DNA of 64,000 nt, from assembly GCA_030407005.1 (NCBI GenBank), contig JAUDYN010000007.1:2170001-2234000 (forward strand). Direction: 5' to 3'. Both the position numbers and the translations under genes were made by a program. Within the stretch, counting starts at the first letter, position 1; the number at the start of each line of letters is the position of its first letter. The DNA is from Desarmillaria ectypa. Taxonomy: Eukaryota; Basidiomycota; Agaricomycetes; Agaricales; Physalacriaceae. Shown here one piece after another: positions 14,974 through 24,772 of the stretch. Below the pieces are notes generated by a model. That model was not told the origin of the DNA, did no database searches, and saw nothing but the letters and a program-made list of their open reading frames with translations.

Positions 14974-15033
14974 CGTAGGAGACAATGAGGAATCCTGTCA
15001 CACTTGTCACAGTCTGTTTGTCTTCCCTCGACC
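14974..15033. promoter_or_regulatory. Sixty-base bidirectional promoter of CAF40 and the p24 gene
   Basis: Only 60 bp separate the CAF40 ATG (minus) from the p24 ATG (plus), so both 5' UTRs and the core promoters must overlap here or extend into each other's coding region. Two GTCACA-like units (14996-15010, TGTCACACTTGTCACAG) are the only repeated motif seen. Confidence 0.45.
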
Positions 15034-15838
15034 ATGCGCCGTCATCTGTTCCTCTCGCTCTGCTTTCTTTCGCTCTCTTTTGCTGTTGCCAATGCTCTAC
15101 ATTTCTATCTCGACGCCAATGAAAAGCGCTGTTTTATTGAGGAGCTGCCAACGGACACTGTCGTCGAGGGTAACGTGTTTTCTTCAGACCCGTCGTTGGT
15201 TTCTCACTGCCGTCCAGGTCATTACCGTGCCCTCGAGTGGTCGGAGCCCCAGCAGATATACATATCTAATGATAAACTTGGAATACACGTCGATGTCGAG
15301 GTACACATCTCAAGTCATTCTGTACCGAACGTATTCATTTACTTTATCCAGGAAGTAGAAAGCGGTGAATCCGTTGTCAGAACAAAAGGCCCCTCCGAAG
15401 GCCGCTTCACGTTCACGTCACACGATGCAGGAGACCATTCTATCTGTCTCTCCACCAACTACACGTCCTGGTTCTCCAGTACCCATATTCGCCTTTACCT
15501 TGACATCGTCGTTGGCAAGACGAAGGGCAACATAGAACAAGATAGATCGCATGTCTCCGAGCTCGCAGCCAAAGTGCGCGACTTGAACCAAAAACTCGAG
15601 GATATCCGACGGGAGCAGCAGTATCAGCGGGAGAGGGAGGCGGATTACAGGAATCTTAGCGAGGGCACCAATTCGCGGGCTGTATGGTACAGTGTGGTCC
15701 AGATAATGGTTTTAATTCTTACTTGTGCATGGCAACTGCGACATCTCAAGGTGGGCGTTCTGCGTTCCATACTAACTTCCTTGTCATTCTGATGTCAAAT
15801 GCCTGCAGCGTTTCTTCGAAGACAGGCAAATGCGATAG
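15034..15838 (+). CDS. p24 (emp24/gp25L) family cargo receptor, Erp1/TMED4-9 alpha-like
   Basis: Type I membrane protein of the early secretory pathway that sorts cargo such as GPI-anchored proteins into COPII and COPI vesicles. Exons 15034-15750 and 15809-15838 encode 248 residues. Visible in order: a signal peptide (LFLSLCFLSLSFAVANA), the GOLD domain with the two conserved cysteines (KRCFIEELP near residue 36 and HSICLS), a coiled coil (HVSELAAKVRDLNQKLEDI), a transmembrane helix (WYSVVQIMVLILTCAWQ) and the cytosolic tail LRHLKRFFEDRQMR. The tail's FF pair is the COPII/COPI binding signal, and it is completed only by the last 30-bp exon. The LHFYLDANEKRCFIEE start and the tail favour the alpha (Erp1/Erp5/Erp6) branch. 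COPI client next to the COPI subunit SEC26, probably by chance. Confidence 0.9.
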
Positions 15839-15892
15839 CATTGTTTACAATAATGACAGATGTTGTTTTCATTTCCATTCCATCTTGTGTAA

Positions 15893-17313
15893 CTACGAGA
15901 AACTCTCCAGCTTGAGCAGGACTTTCTTTCCATAACTCTGCACTGTCTTGAAAACGTTCTTGATTCTCGCGGTCGCTTCTTCATCGGATTCATGAGCAGG
16001 AATAGTCACCACTTCATGCTCAGGTTCCTTGAGCTGTACATTTTTTTAACATCTCACGACATACAATACATGCTTACACACACCTTGCCTTGGCGCGTCA
16101 AGTCAACTAACTTGCGCATTAAATCTTCGCGATCTGCACGGCTCCGTTGCTGGTACCAACTGTGTTGCCAGAAACCGTGGGCTGTGAGATTCTTGAAAAT
16201 GAACAGAGATGTCGGGAATGAGAGTGGCTGCTTCGACATCGCGCCATAGGATACCAAATGGGCGTTGTTGCCCAAGAGCTTTACCATTTGTGTTGTCTCA
16301 GGGCCGCCTGGAGAGCACTGAATGCTTGGTCAAGAAGGTAAGTCCTCATACACACCGACACAGTTCAGTCCCAAGCAGATTTCCTGTCGTCTTGGATTGA
16401 AAACTAGGCCAAAATAATAGCAGTAGACACTTACCGCGTTTCCAGTCAAGGTGGCGATCTTCTTCCGAAGCTCTCGATCTTTGAGGTCGTCATAGGTGAA
16501 CACTTTGTTTGCACCCAAGGCTTCCAGTCTCTGTACTAGATCAGCAATGTCGTCTCTAATGCTTTCGTGAGGTTGACAGCCAAGAGGTAGTGTAAAACAT
16601 ACCGGTTACGGACAAAGTTGATTGTTTTCAATCCTTGAGCGGCCGCTATTTGAATGGCTGCTTGACCGACCTAGTCAAGAGGTAAGCATGAGAAGCGGTA
16701 CGTAAAGTGGTACTGACAGCACTATTGGCGCCATTCTGGATGACCCAGTCACCGGATTTGAGATCGATGAACTCATTGAGCATATTGTATGCTGTAGGGG
16801 GATTGACCTGGAAGAAATTAGAAGGAACCAGAACCTTAATGCTTCGCATACTGTCATGGTTGCCCCATGGACTTCACTGAGTCCTTCCGGGTTGGGTATC
16901 TTGAGGAGCTCTTCAGCAGAGATATTCTTGACTGAGGTCCAGGTGCCAGCCTGAGCCTTTGTTGAAATAGCCCAGTCGTTGGGTTTCACAGAGTCGACGC
17001 CTTCGCCAACTGCTGTGACGATGGCAAGCCCTTCATTTCCTCCAATGTATACACCATCAGATCCTGTTCCCTGCACGAGCTGAGGCTTTGCGGGGTAGAC
17101 GCCCTCGATAACATTGATGTCAGCAGGGTTAATTGCTGAAAGCAGAAACTTGACATTGACGGTGGATGGCCTCGGGGGATCCAGGTTGGGAAAAGTCATG
17201 GCGCTGAGAACCTCTACTGGATTCCCATTCTGACTATACACGATAGCACGGTTTGATCTTGGCCTGGATGTGGAAAACGACCGTGCCCATTGTGCTCGGA
17301 AGGCGGCGTTCAT
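15893..17313 (-). CDS. ETR1: Mitochondrial enoyl-[acyl-carrier-protein] reductase (2-enoyl thioester reductase)
   Basis: NADPH-dependent reductase of mitochondrial type II fatty-acid synthesis, needed for lipoic-acid precursors and respiration (MECR/ETR1, medium-chain dehydrogenase superfamily). Exons: 16852-17313, 16718-16807, 16603-16670, 16435-16555, 16356-16383, 16084-16307 and 15893-16033; 377 residues. The N-terminus MNAAFRAQWARSFSTSRPRS is a typical mitochondrial presequence, the reason to prefer 17313 over the in-frame ATG at 17427. Motifs: SAINPADINVIEGVYP (catalytic tyrosine), GNEGLAIVTAVGE, GDWVIQNGANSAVGQAAIQ nucleotide-binding turn, LGLNCVGGP, HGFWQHSWY and the C-terminal GKKVLLKL. 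Exon 5 is a 28-nt microexon. Convergent with the p24 gene (54 bp between stops), so the 3' UTRs must overlap or abut. Confidence 0.92.
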
Positions 17314-17435
17314 CGCGGTATACCGTTGAAGATCGACATTGCCCGAGCGGCCCGGAAAGCCGATATGCTTGTCTGTGTTTGACTCGAGCGCCTTGCCGCC
17401 ACTGCGGATACCTATCCGTCTTGCCATCCACTACC

Positions 17436-19139
17436 ATGTCCAACCTAGCACCCATTATATGCGATAATGGGACCGGGTACTCGAAAATAGGGTAAATGTA
17501 CTACCTCTCTGTATTCACTGGTTGCTTACGATGATCTGGATGCAAGGTTTGCCGGAAATTCTGATCCATCCTTGTGAGTACCCTGCGGTATCCATTTACG
17601 TTGCTGAGACGCGCAATTCGGCAGTGTATTCCCGACCGCGATTGCCACTCGTGGTACTGCTGCTCAATCGTCTCGTGCGCCAGCTGTTCCGTCCAAACCC
17701 GGCCATCTTGCATCTAAGCGTGGTGTCGAAGACCTCGACTTTTTCATTGGCGACGAAGCCTTAGCAAATACAAAGACGCCCGGATATAGCGTTCACTATC
17801 CCATTCGTCATGGCATGATAGACAACTGGGACTACATGGAGCGTTACTGGGAGCAGACCATCTTCAAATATCTCAGGGCAGAGCCAGAAGACCACTATTT
17901 CCTCCTAGTGAGTGGCTATAGTTAGATGACTGCGCCCCAGTACATGCTTACGCCAAGAGATAGACTGAACCCCCTCTCAATGCTCCAGAAAATCGCGAAC
18001 AAACTGCCGAAATCTTCTTTGAATCATTCAACATCAAGGGCTTGTATATCGCTGTGCAGGCCGTGCTCGCCCTCGCCGCGTCCTGGACATCCAATAGAGT
18101 CACAGACCGTACCCTCACCGGAACCGTCATCGATTCTGGTGATGGCGTTACTCACGTTATTCCCTGCGCAGAAGGATATGTCATCGGAAGTGCTATCAAG
18201 CATATCCCTATCGCAGGAAGGGACATTTCACAGTTCGTGTTGAACCTCCTTCGAGAGCGAGGCGAGATGGCTACTGTCCCTCCAGAGGATCAGCTTAAAG
18301 TCGCTGGCAAGGTGAAAGAGTCATTCAGTTACGTGTGTCAGGATATTGTCAAGGAGTTCCGGAAGTACGACGTCGAGCCATACAAGTACTTTGAGAGGTA
18401 TGAGGGTGAACATACTGTCACCGGAAGGGTATGTGAGATGTGCTTGTTATCGCGTACACCCTCTGACTCTAAACTATAGAAATATGGCATCGACGTTGGT
18501 TATGAACGTTTCCTTGCCCCAGAGATCTTCTTCAACCCTGAAATATACTCTTCGGACTTTTTGACTCCTTTACCGGAGATCGTCGACGATGTCATCCAGC
18601 AATCTCCTATCGATGTCCGTCGAGGCTTGTACAAGGTCAGTCTCATAGTGCGCGTCATAGTGCTAGATAACGAATGCCGACCAGAATATCGTACTTTCTG
18701 GTGGATCGACGATGTTCCAGCACTTTGGAAACCGTTTAAAGCGCGATCTGAAGCTACTCGTCGATCGGCGCTTGGATGCAAGCGTCCTCGCTAGTGGGAG
18801 TGTTTTGAAGGTCTGTATAGTCTTTATATTGCAGATGATTCTCATTATGTCGTAGTCTTCTGGTGTGGAAGTCGATGTTATCTCTCACAAACGACAGAGG
18901 TGCGTGTTAAGACATCCCTATTTCTAGTTTTTGGTTTGATACTGATTCATCAGGTATGCTGTATGGTTTGGTGGCTCTCTATTGGCATCTTTGGTACGAT
19001 ACCCGCTCTTGAAAACTACCGGTTTACTGATGCGTGTTTGTAGCCCGAGTTCTACACCTCTTGCCATACTAAAGCACAGTATGATGAGATTGGACCAAGT
19101 ATTTGTAGGAGATACCAAATTTTCGGAACAGCTACATGA
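17436..19139 (+). CDS. ARP3: Actin-related protein 3 (Arp2/3 complex)
   Basis: One of the two actin-like subunits that nucleate branched actin filaments, at cortical patches and endocytic sites in fungi. Nine exons: 17436-17491, 17547-17573, 17625-17907, 17964-18428, 18480-18635, 18685-18810, 18856-18899, 18954-18993 and 19044-19139; 430 residues (human 418, yeast 449). Visible: phosphate-1 loop [56 protein letters not shown], phosphate-2 loop [20 protein letters not shown], adenosine motif [19 protein letters not shown], and the end [16 protein letters not shown]. An insert rich in Gln/Ser/Pro (residues about 47-63) is typical of fungal Arp3. Exon 2 is a 27-nt microexon with a weak CAAG acceptor. 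Starts 123 bp from ETR1, divergently. Confidence 0.95.
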
Positions 19140-19242
19140 TAGAATATTGTAATCGTGTTCGATGAATAAAATGGATGCAGGAGTAGGTTTTGATAAATTG
19201 TCTACAATAAGGCCCCTGAGGGAACACTGTCACGCGACTCAA

Positions 19243-19248
19243 CACGTG
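19243..19248. promoter_or_regulatory. CACGTG E-box upstream of the mL57-like gene
   Basis: Palindromic CACGTG 77 bp before the ATG at 19326, nearly the same spacing as the E-box 71 bp before guanylate kinase. bHLH binding is inferred from the motif only. Confidence 0.3.
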
Positions 19249-19325
19249 ATGATATTTCTTTTTTCTCATCCACAACCCGACTCCAAAAATCAGCTCGTCG
19301 ACGACGTTTCCGACGGCGCGCTTGA

Positions 19326-20346
19326 ATGTCTCTTTGTCTGCGCCATTGTACAATTTCTTCTTCCCTCTGTGCGTGGCGGTCAGGGAGCAATGTGTCTGGA
19401 CGGAGACTGTATAGCTCAGCAGCGGCAATGCTGAGAAAACCGCCGTCTCATGGGACAAACGCGCCTCGGAAGGAGGTGTATATCGACGATGCCGACGAGG
19501 GTGACGAAAATGTTCCTCACACAGCCAAGCCACAAACATTATTAACTACCCGGAAGCAACCACAAAAGCCTAGACGTCACCCAGCGCCAGCGTCGCCCAA
19601 AAATCCGTTCAGCTCTCATCTAGATTATCTCTTTCCCGGTCTTGCATTCCCTCCCGAGCTGGCGCAGCGGATACTTACGCATGCGAGCCATCCTACTGCT
19701 GTGCAAGGACACAATGGCGGGCTCAGTTTCATCGGTGTGTCTGATTTTCTTTGGAAGAAATGCCTATGTTACTCACTGGACCCACAAGGTCGACGCACGC
19801 TCGAAACATATCTTCTTCTCCTTCTCAGTGCTTCGCCTGAGCTGCAGCCATCGGATGACTTGGAGGTGATAGTCGCACGGACGCTGAATACCTATTTGTT
19901 GGGGGAGCACGTCGGGCGGGAATGGGGAGTTGGGAGTATCATGCGATGGGTTCCTGCTGTGCCAAAATTTGGATCTGTGGAAAGCCCAAGCTCTAGTCTT
20001 GGTCTTTGGAAGGTGCAGGGTGACACCGTCAGTGCTGTAGTTGGTGGGATCTTCAGGCAGTTTGTGCGTCAGACATTTTGCTTTGTTATTAGCTATAGGC
20101 TGATATTGAGGGTAGGGCGCATCGACGGCACATCGTGTATTCCATACGCGACTGTTACCTCATCTGCTAATTGACGAGCAGGTGGGGCTACCAATGCGGT
20201 TCCACGGTGACTCTAAGGCAGCGTGTAATCGGATGGGCGGGATGCAGGGACCCCTGGTAGATGGTCAGTTAAGCGACAGAGTTGTCTCTGAAGAGCTGAG
20301 CGGTCTAGAAGCAGTGGCAGAGGGGAAGGCGACTAAGCTAACGTGA
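19326..20346 (+). CDS. Mitochondrial large-subunit ribosomal protein with RNase III fold, mL57-like (Mrpl15)
   Basis: Exons 19326-19734, 19789-20063 and 20116-20346 give 304 residues. The first about 35 residues (MSLCLRHCTISSSL, then SGRRLYSSAAAML) look like a mitochondrial presequence. The rest follows the RNase III-like mitoribosomal family: FPPELAQRILTHASH, HNGGLSFIGRRTLETYLLL, LGEHVGREWGVGSIMRWVP, then GGIFRQF joined to HRVFHTRLLPHLL, a signature of the fungal mL57 group. Catalytic acidic residues of true RNase III are not seen, so it is probably structural rather than a nuclease. The first intron is 54 bp, a multiple of three, so the unspliced frame is also open. mL44/Mrpl3 is the main alternative. 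Confidence 0.7.
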
Positions 20347-22173
20347 GCTTTGATTTTACCTCGGTTATTTTTCTTCCTTTACTAACCTTGACGCGTAGAA
20401 GCTAATCGAAGGATATAACTAACCTAATATATTTAATTCGACCTGAGACAAATTTCAACAGTTGAACGGGCCAGCTTCAATTATTAGCTTTGGTTTTAGG
20501 GTTTACAACGACTCTCCTTGTGGCCTCGGGGAGCCGGGTTGTATTGTCTGTCCAAAACACATATTCCCCACTAGCTTGGTGTGGACACCGGAGACTCGGG
20601 CGTTGGCTCTCCTGCATCGTGGAGCATCTTTGCAGTAACCATGGGCCAAGGTTTTCTTGTCTGTGATTTCTCCAATGATGAACTTTTGTGCGGAAATAAG
20701 GAAAAGTGCTGCCGAGGGCATGCCCTGGATAGCTACAGTTTTCATATAAGCACCGAAAATGATGGAAGACGTTGCAGAGTAGAGTGTGGGAGTCGATGGT
20801 AATGCGGACACCGTCGCAGTCGCATCCACCTGTAAGTTGGCTGAGAGGCAATGTTTTCGACGTCACGGTGTGTCTGATGTTTCGCAGTTACGTGAAATCA
20901 GTACAATGCATTTGACAGAGAAGTAGTAGGTGGACAGTGGGAATGGAGGCATGTTTTTTATTACGGTTTCATTTAGGTATGGACAATATGTATTGTCTAG
21001 ATGAACGGTCCGATGTCTGGCCTAGATACTAGATTCAGCGTCTATCTTGAAAGAGCTGGATATCTGGAATTCGTCGATGAATGTAGGTCATTGTTTGACG
21101 AATGATCCAGTTCTGTATATATCAATGTGGCTGATATGTTCAGGAACCCCATTGAAAGGGGGGGCACCGAGCGAACGGGAGAGTCTCGATAGGAAAATGA
21201 TCTGGCAGGGTACGATAATCAGGGCTCTGGACAAGTAGGGTCGACGCGGAGAGAGAAGAGACAGGGTTCAAAGAGATTCTCTTCTGTAAGATTTTCATGT
21301 AAATCTTGGATTCCCCTTTCAACATTTTGCGATTGTGCGGGTAGGAAGATAACGTACGAACCGAGGCCTTGAACTTGACGTAGTCTAGACCGTCGGTTGG
21401 GTACTTTCCGGGTTCACGGGGAAAGGCCGCCATCAGTGGGAATGCTCCTTTTGGCCCTATGAAACAGATGGAACAGCCTGTCGCAATGGGAGCTCATCCT
21501 CTGAGACAGACTTGAGTCTTGGGGAGGTATTGATACCTCTCGACATTTTCTTTCTTACAAGGAGAAGTCACTGCAGGTTCGCTCGATCGCAAGCAGGGAG
21601 GACGATGAGAGGCAAGAGCCGAGCCGGCGGCAGACCGAAAATGAAATTTGTCTCCAGAAAGGGCTTAGTTGATAGAAAAACATAGATCTATCCAACGACT
21701 GAAACGCCCCCCTTTTGCATGATAATTGCACGATGCACAGTAATCATGGAGAACAATGTGGGCAAGCTGAATGAAGTAAGAGACCCTGCTGGATGATCCA
21801 ACGGCGACGCTTATCACGAGTCGGTGATTCGGAACAAGGGTGGATTACGTTTTTATGTTGTGCCTGGAGAAGCAAAGAGAAATAAAAATACAATAAAATG
21901 TTCTGCTGGGCGGCGTCTGTCTAGCTTGCTTGTCCATGGGGATGGAGGAAGTATACCTAGAGTATTCGCTAGCGGATACGGCTCCGAAAGGGACGGGGAC
22001 AACAACTAGGTGCATCCTTGAGGTAATTTTCAAGTGATGATATTATTTTATATTTGTATTTCAGAGAAAACAAATTGTGAAGCAAATTGTGATTTACGTA
22101 CAGCAACATAAACGCGTCTTTTCAACCCCCATCTCATCCTGACTCCCATCTCCCACCTTGCAGGGCTTCCCTG
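20347..22173. other. Gene-poor stretch with possible gene relics
   Basis: No convincing gene in 1.8 kb. On the minus strand at about 20,500-20,830 an open frame follows a splice-like TTACAG and begins GGCDCDGVRITI, resembling the first Cys-x-Cys block of GFA/CENP-V-like zinc enzymes; the later cysteine pairs cannot be read in one frame, so it may be a relic or chance. At 21,434 down to about 21,200 on the minus strand an ORF begins MAAFPREPGKYPTDGLDY and can be spliced (donor GTACGT, acceptor TTACAG) to end DPTCPEP after 46 residues; it has no recognisable family. Both are weak. CpG is still normal here, so this is not part of the retroelement block. Confidence 0.3.
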
Positions 22174-23150
22174 ATGCCTAGAGCAATGTCCACAAAGCTT
22201 TCCAGGCCTGAATCTCAGCCATACCAGTCGCCATCACCGTCGCCAACCTTGACTGCCCCAGCATCTACTGCGTCGTCTGGCTCTAAGAAGCGGCACGTTT
22301 GTCCAACATGCGACCGTGCTTTCACGACCAGCGGACATTTGGCACGACACAATCGCGTCCATACAGGTGAGAGGAACCACAAGTGCCCGTTTCCGGGATG
22401 CGAGACGAGGTGCTCGAGGCAGGACAATTTACAACAGCAGTGAGTGGTGACCTGTATACAATATTGATGAGTACTTTACTTAACTCGTACAGTTATCGTA
22501 TTCACCTCGCACCCGGTTCTCGTCGTAATAATCGTGCCGGTTTATCCCGGAGTTCAACATCTAAACGCGCCCCCTCCCCGCCTCCCGCCCCGCCCGCTCT
22601 TGAACCAGCCCGCCTTTACAGTCAGCCCTCCCATTCGCCACCGCCCGACTCGCCCCCACCTCTCACTCAAGCGACTCTCCCCGCAACAGCGACCCTCCGC
22701 TCGTCAGACTCGGCGTCCCCCGAGCTACAATACAACCTCCCTAATTCCTATTCATTCCGGCCTTCCTCTTCCTACCAGGAATATCCACAGACATACGCCA
22801 TTTCCCCGCCTGTGCCCACTTCTTCTCGCCATTCCATCTCCCACATCTCTCCCCCGTCCCCCGATAGCGTCAGCTCCGGTCCATCTACTCCAGCGCCGCC
22901 GTACGTGTACGACAACGAATATCGTAATGGCTACGAGAGTCCTCCTCCCGTTCTGGCTCCCATCAACGTGACGAGGACCGGCCGTGAGTTGGGCTCTGCC
23001 ATCGGTTTGAACGGCGGCGGTATCGGCGTCGAGAGGCACTATATTCATCAACCTCAGCCGTATTACCAACAAGCGCAGGAGGGTCAAGCGGAGGTCAGTC
23101 TTGGCCATGGCGCTTGGAAGGGAAACGTCAAGGGAGGTTTAGTCCAATAG
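22174..23150 (+). CDS. Two-finger C2H2 transcription factor, Nrg1-like
   Basis: Exons 22174-22439 and 22493-23150 encode 307 residues. Finger 1 spans residues 43-63 (CPTCDRAFTTSGHLARH, then the linker HTGERNHK) and finger 2 residues 71-93 (CPFPGCETRCSRQDNLQQH, YRIH); the intron interrupts finger 2 in the codon of its first zinc-binding histidine, and splicing restores canonical spacing. The linker and the RQDNLQQHYRIH helix followed by PGSRR are typical of the fungal Nrg1/Mig-type repressors that bind C-rich sites near sugar- and stress-regulated genes. The C-terminal 200 residues are Pro/Ser-rich and disordered, with tyrosines near NSYSFRPSSSYQEYPQTY. The exact target is unknown. It is the last normal gene before the retrotransposon block. 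Confidence 0.85.
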
Positions 23151-24219
23151 ACGACGATGTCTTTGTATACGTACTAACTTATTTTCTTTCTCACTATCTT
23201 TTCTTGATACCATTATGGGCCTCTTCAGAGCTGTAATTTTACTGTTACTGTATATAGTTATTATCTACATGCTTTCTACTGCACTTTCCGTTTCAACTCA
23301 GATGTATGGACAAGTGCAGTGCTGCATATAAATTGCATGCAAGGACTTCTTCCCATTCTTTCCAATGCCTAAGGCTGTGACATGACTGTGTCATACAGGT
23401 AGCAGCTTTCTATTGATAAAAAGATACAAGTATTGACTAGTATTGGCCTTTTTCTGTTTGTCAGCTCTGGGTTTGGTTATTTGGACTTTACCTACCTTAC
23501 TCCTCAGTTGTCTTTTCCCTGTTCTTGATGCCTGAGGAGATATGTACTCATTATTTTAACTACTTACAGGTTTACATGTGTAGCAGGCCTGAGGCAGAAT
23601 ATTAAGTGTGCAATGATGAGCAAGAGGGTTGTGGGCTGTCAGCCTGACACATTCAGTTGGTTGGTTGAAAAGGTCACTAAAGTAAAGTCACTGGCCTTAG
23701 TAAAATAACATCTGAGCACCCCATATTCAACTATAAATGCTAATTTATATGCCAAAATGACTAAGAATAGCTCCAGAGCCCTAGATAGACATTCTAAAGT
23801 TAAAAAAATGTGAAATTACAATTGATATGCTGCATTATCAACAGATAGGTTTAGAGAAAACCAAGAGTGAAGTGGGTACCAATATGTTAGCAACAAACTT
23901 ATACTGACCAAGAAAGATCAGCTAAGGAGTCACTTCACATTCAGACATTCTGTTAGACCCTGTTGTGAAAAACAGGGGATGAATAGATCAGTTTGTTCCC
24001 AGTTAGTATATGCACAGTGTCAGGCCAATAGTATTGCACTTGGCTGAGCTTTGCAAATGCATGCAGATGTACACTACTGTACCTACTTATATACTAAATA
24101 CTAATTTACTAGAATCTTCTACAACTTTCCTAATATTTCTCTCTTAATCAGCAAGTTTAGCATGATGCCGGATTGCCATCATCTTGGCTCAACTCTCAAA
24201 TCCCAACAGACCCAAACTC
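23151..24219. other. Transition into repeat-rich DNA, no gene seen
   Basis: The first about 150 bp are the 3' UTR of the C2H2 gene. From about 23,300 onward the composition changes abruptly: almost no CpG, many TpG/CpA, frequent short polypyrimidine tracts. No ORF, LTR pair or RNA gene can be supported. A TGTTAGACCCTG string at 23,950-23,961 may be the edge of a very old LTR remnant. Confidence 0.4.
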
Positions 24220-24378
24220 TGTTGGACAACAATGGTAAACACTGGGCTGTATCACTTTCATACAGTCACCCAATGAGTCCACAAATGTTGTCAACTAAGA
24301 GTCAAGACTAAAGGCTAGCTTTAGGTGAGAGGAGGAGTCAACAAGAAAAGTTTGTTATGATTAAACTTAGCTTGAAGC
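24220..24378 (-). repeat. Element D 3' LTR, outer part
   Basis: Begins TGTTGGACAA and is interrupted by element A after GAAGC (24,374-24,378), which is repeated at 32,448-32,452. The LTR resumes at 32,453. Confidence 0.8.
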
Positions 24379-24740
24379 TGTTAGGACCTGCTTTACACAT
24401 GATCTTGGGATCAGGTGCAACTCTTGGGCTGTCTCATGTTCAGACAATCACCTGTATAATAGAGCACAGCATAGATCTTTAGAGGAGTGTAGAAGAGTAT
24501 ATTATTTAAGTTTAGTTAGAAGATGGAGAATATATATGAAAAGTATGATACTTATATACTAAAAGAAGAGAAACTAATAATAGTACCATTCATGTGTTTA
24601 TTGTACATGAACCATGTGTTTGTCATACTACCATAGTCAGGTGATTAGATTGTGGTGATAGTATGAGTGAATTGATGGGGTTATCAATGAATGAGTGATA
24701 AGATGCTGGATTAGATAAGAAAAGTGGATAAATCATAACA
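24379..24740 (-). repeat. Element A 3' LTR
   Basis: Starts TGTTAGGACC and ends ATCATAACA; closely similar to 32,087-32,447. In transcript sense it holds a TATA-like TATATA box and, about 33 nt on, a slightly mutated copy of the predicted transcript start. Confidence 0.93.
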
Positions 24741-24772
24741 TTACCCTCTTGTTAAAGCAGTTGTCCTGACTG

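Noticed and set aside
17314..17427. ETR1 start at the upstream in-frame ATG (17,427)
   Set aside because: It would leave 8 bp before the ARP3 start codon and put 38 residues ahead of a clear mitochondrial presequence.
22752..23108. Minus-strand open frame opposite the C2H2 gene
   Set aside because: It is the shadow of the Pro/Ser-rich coding region, with arginine-rich composition and no start or splice support.
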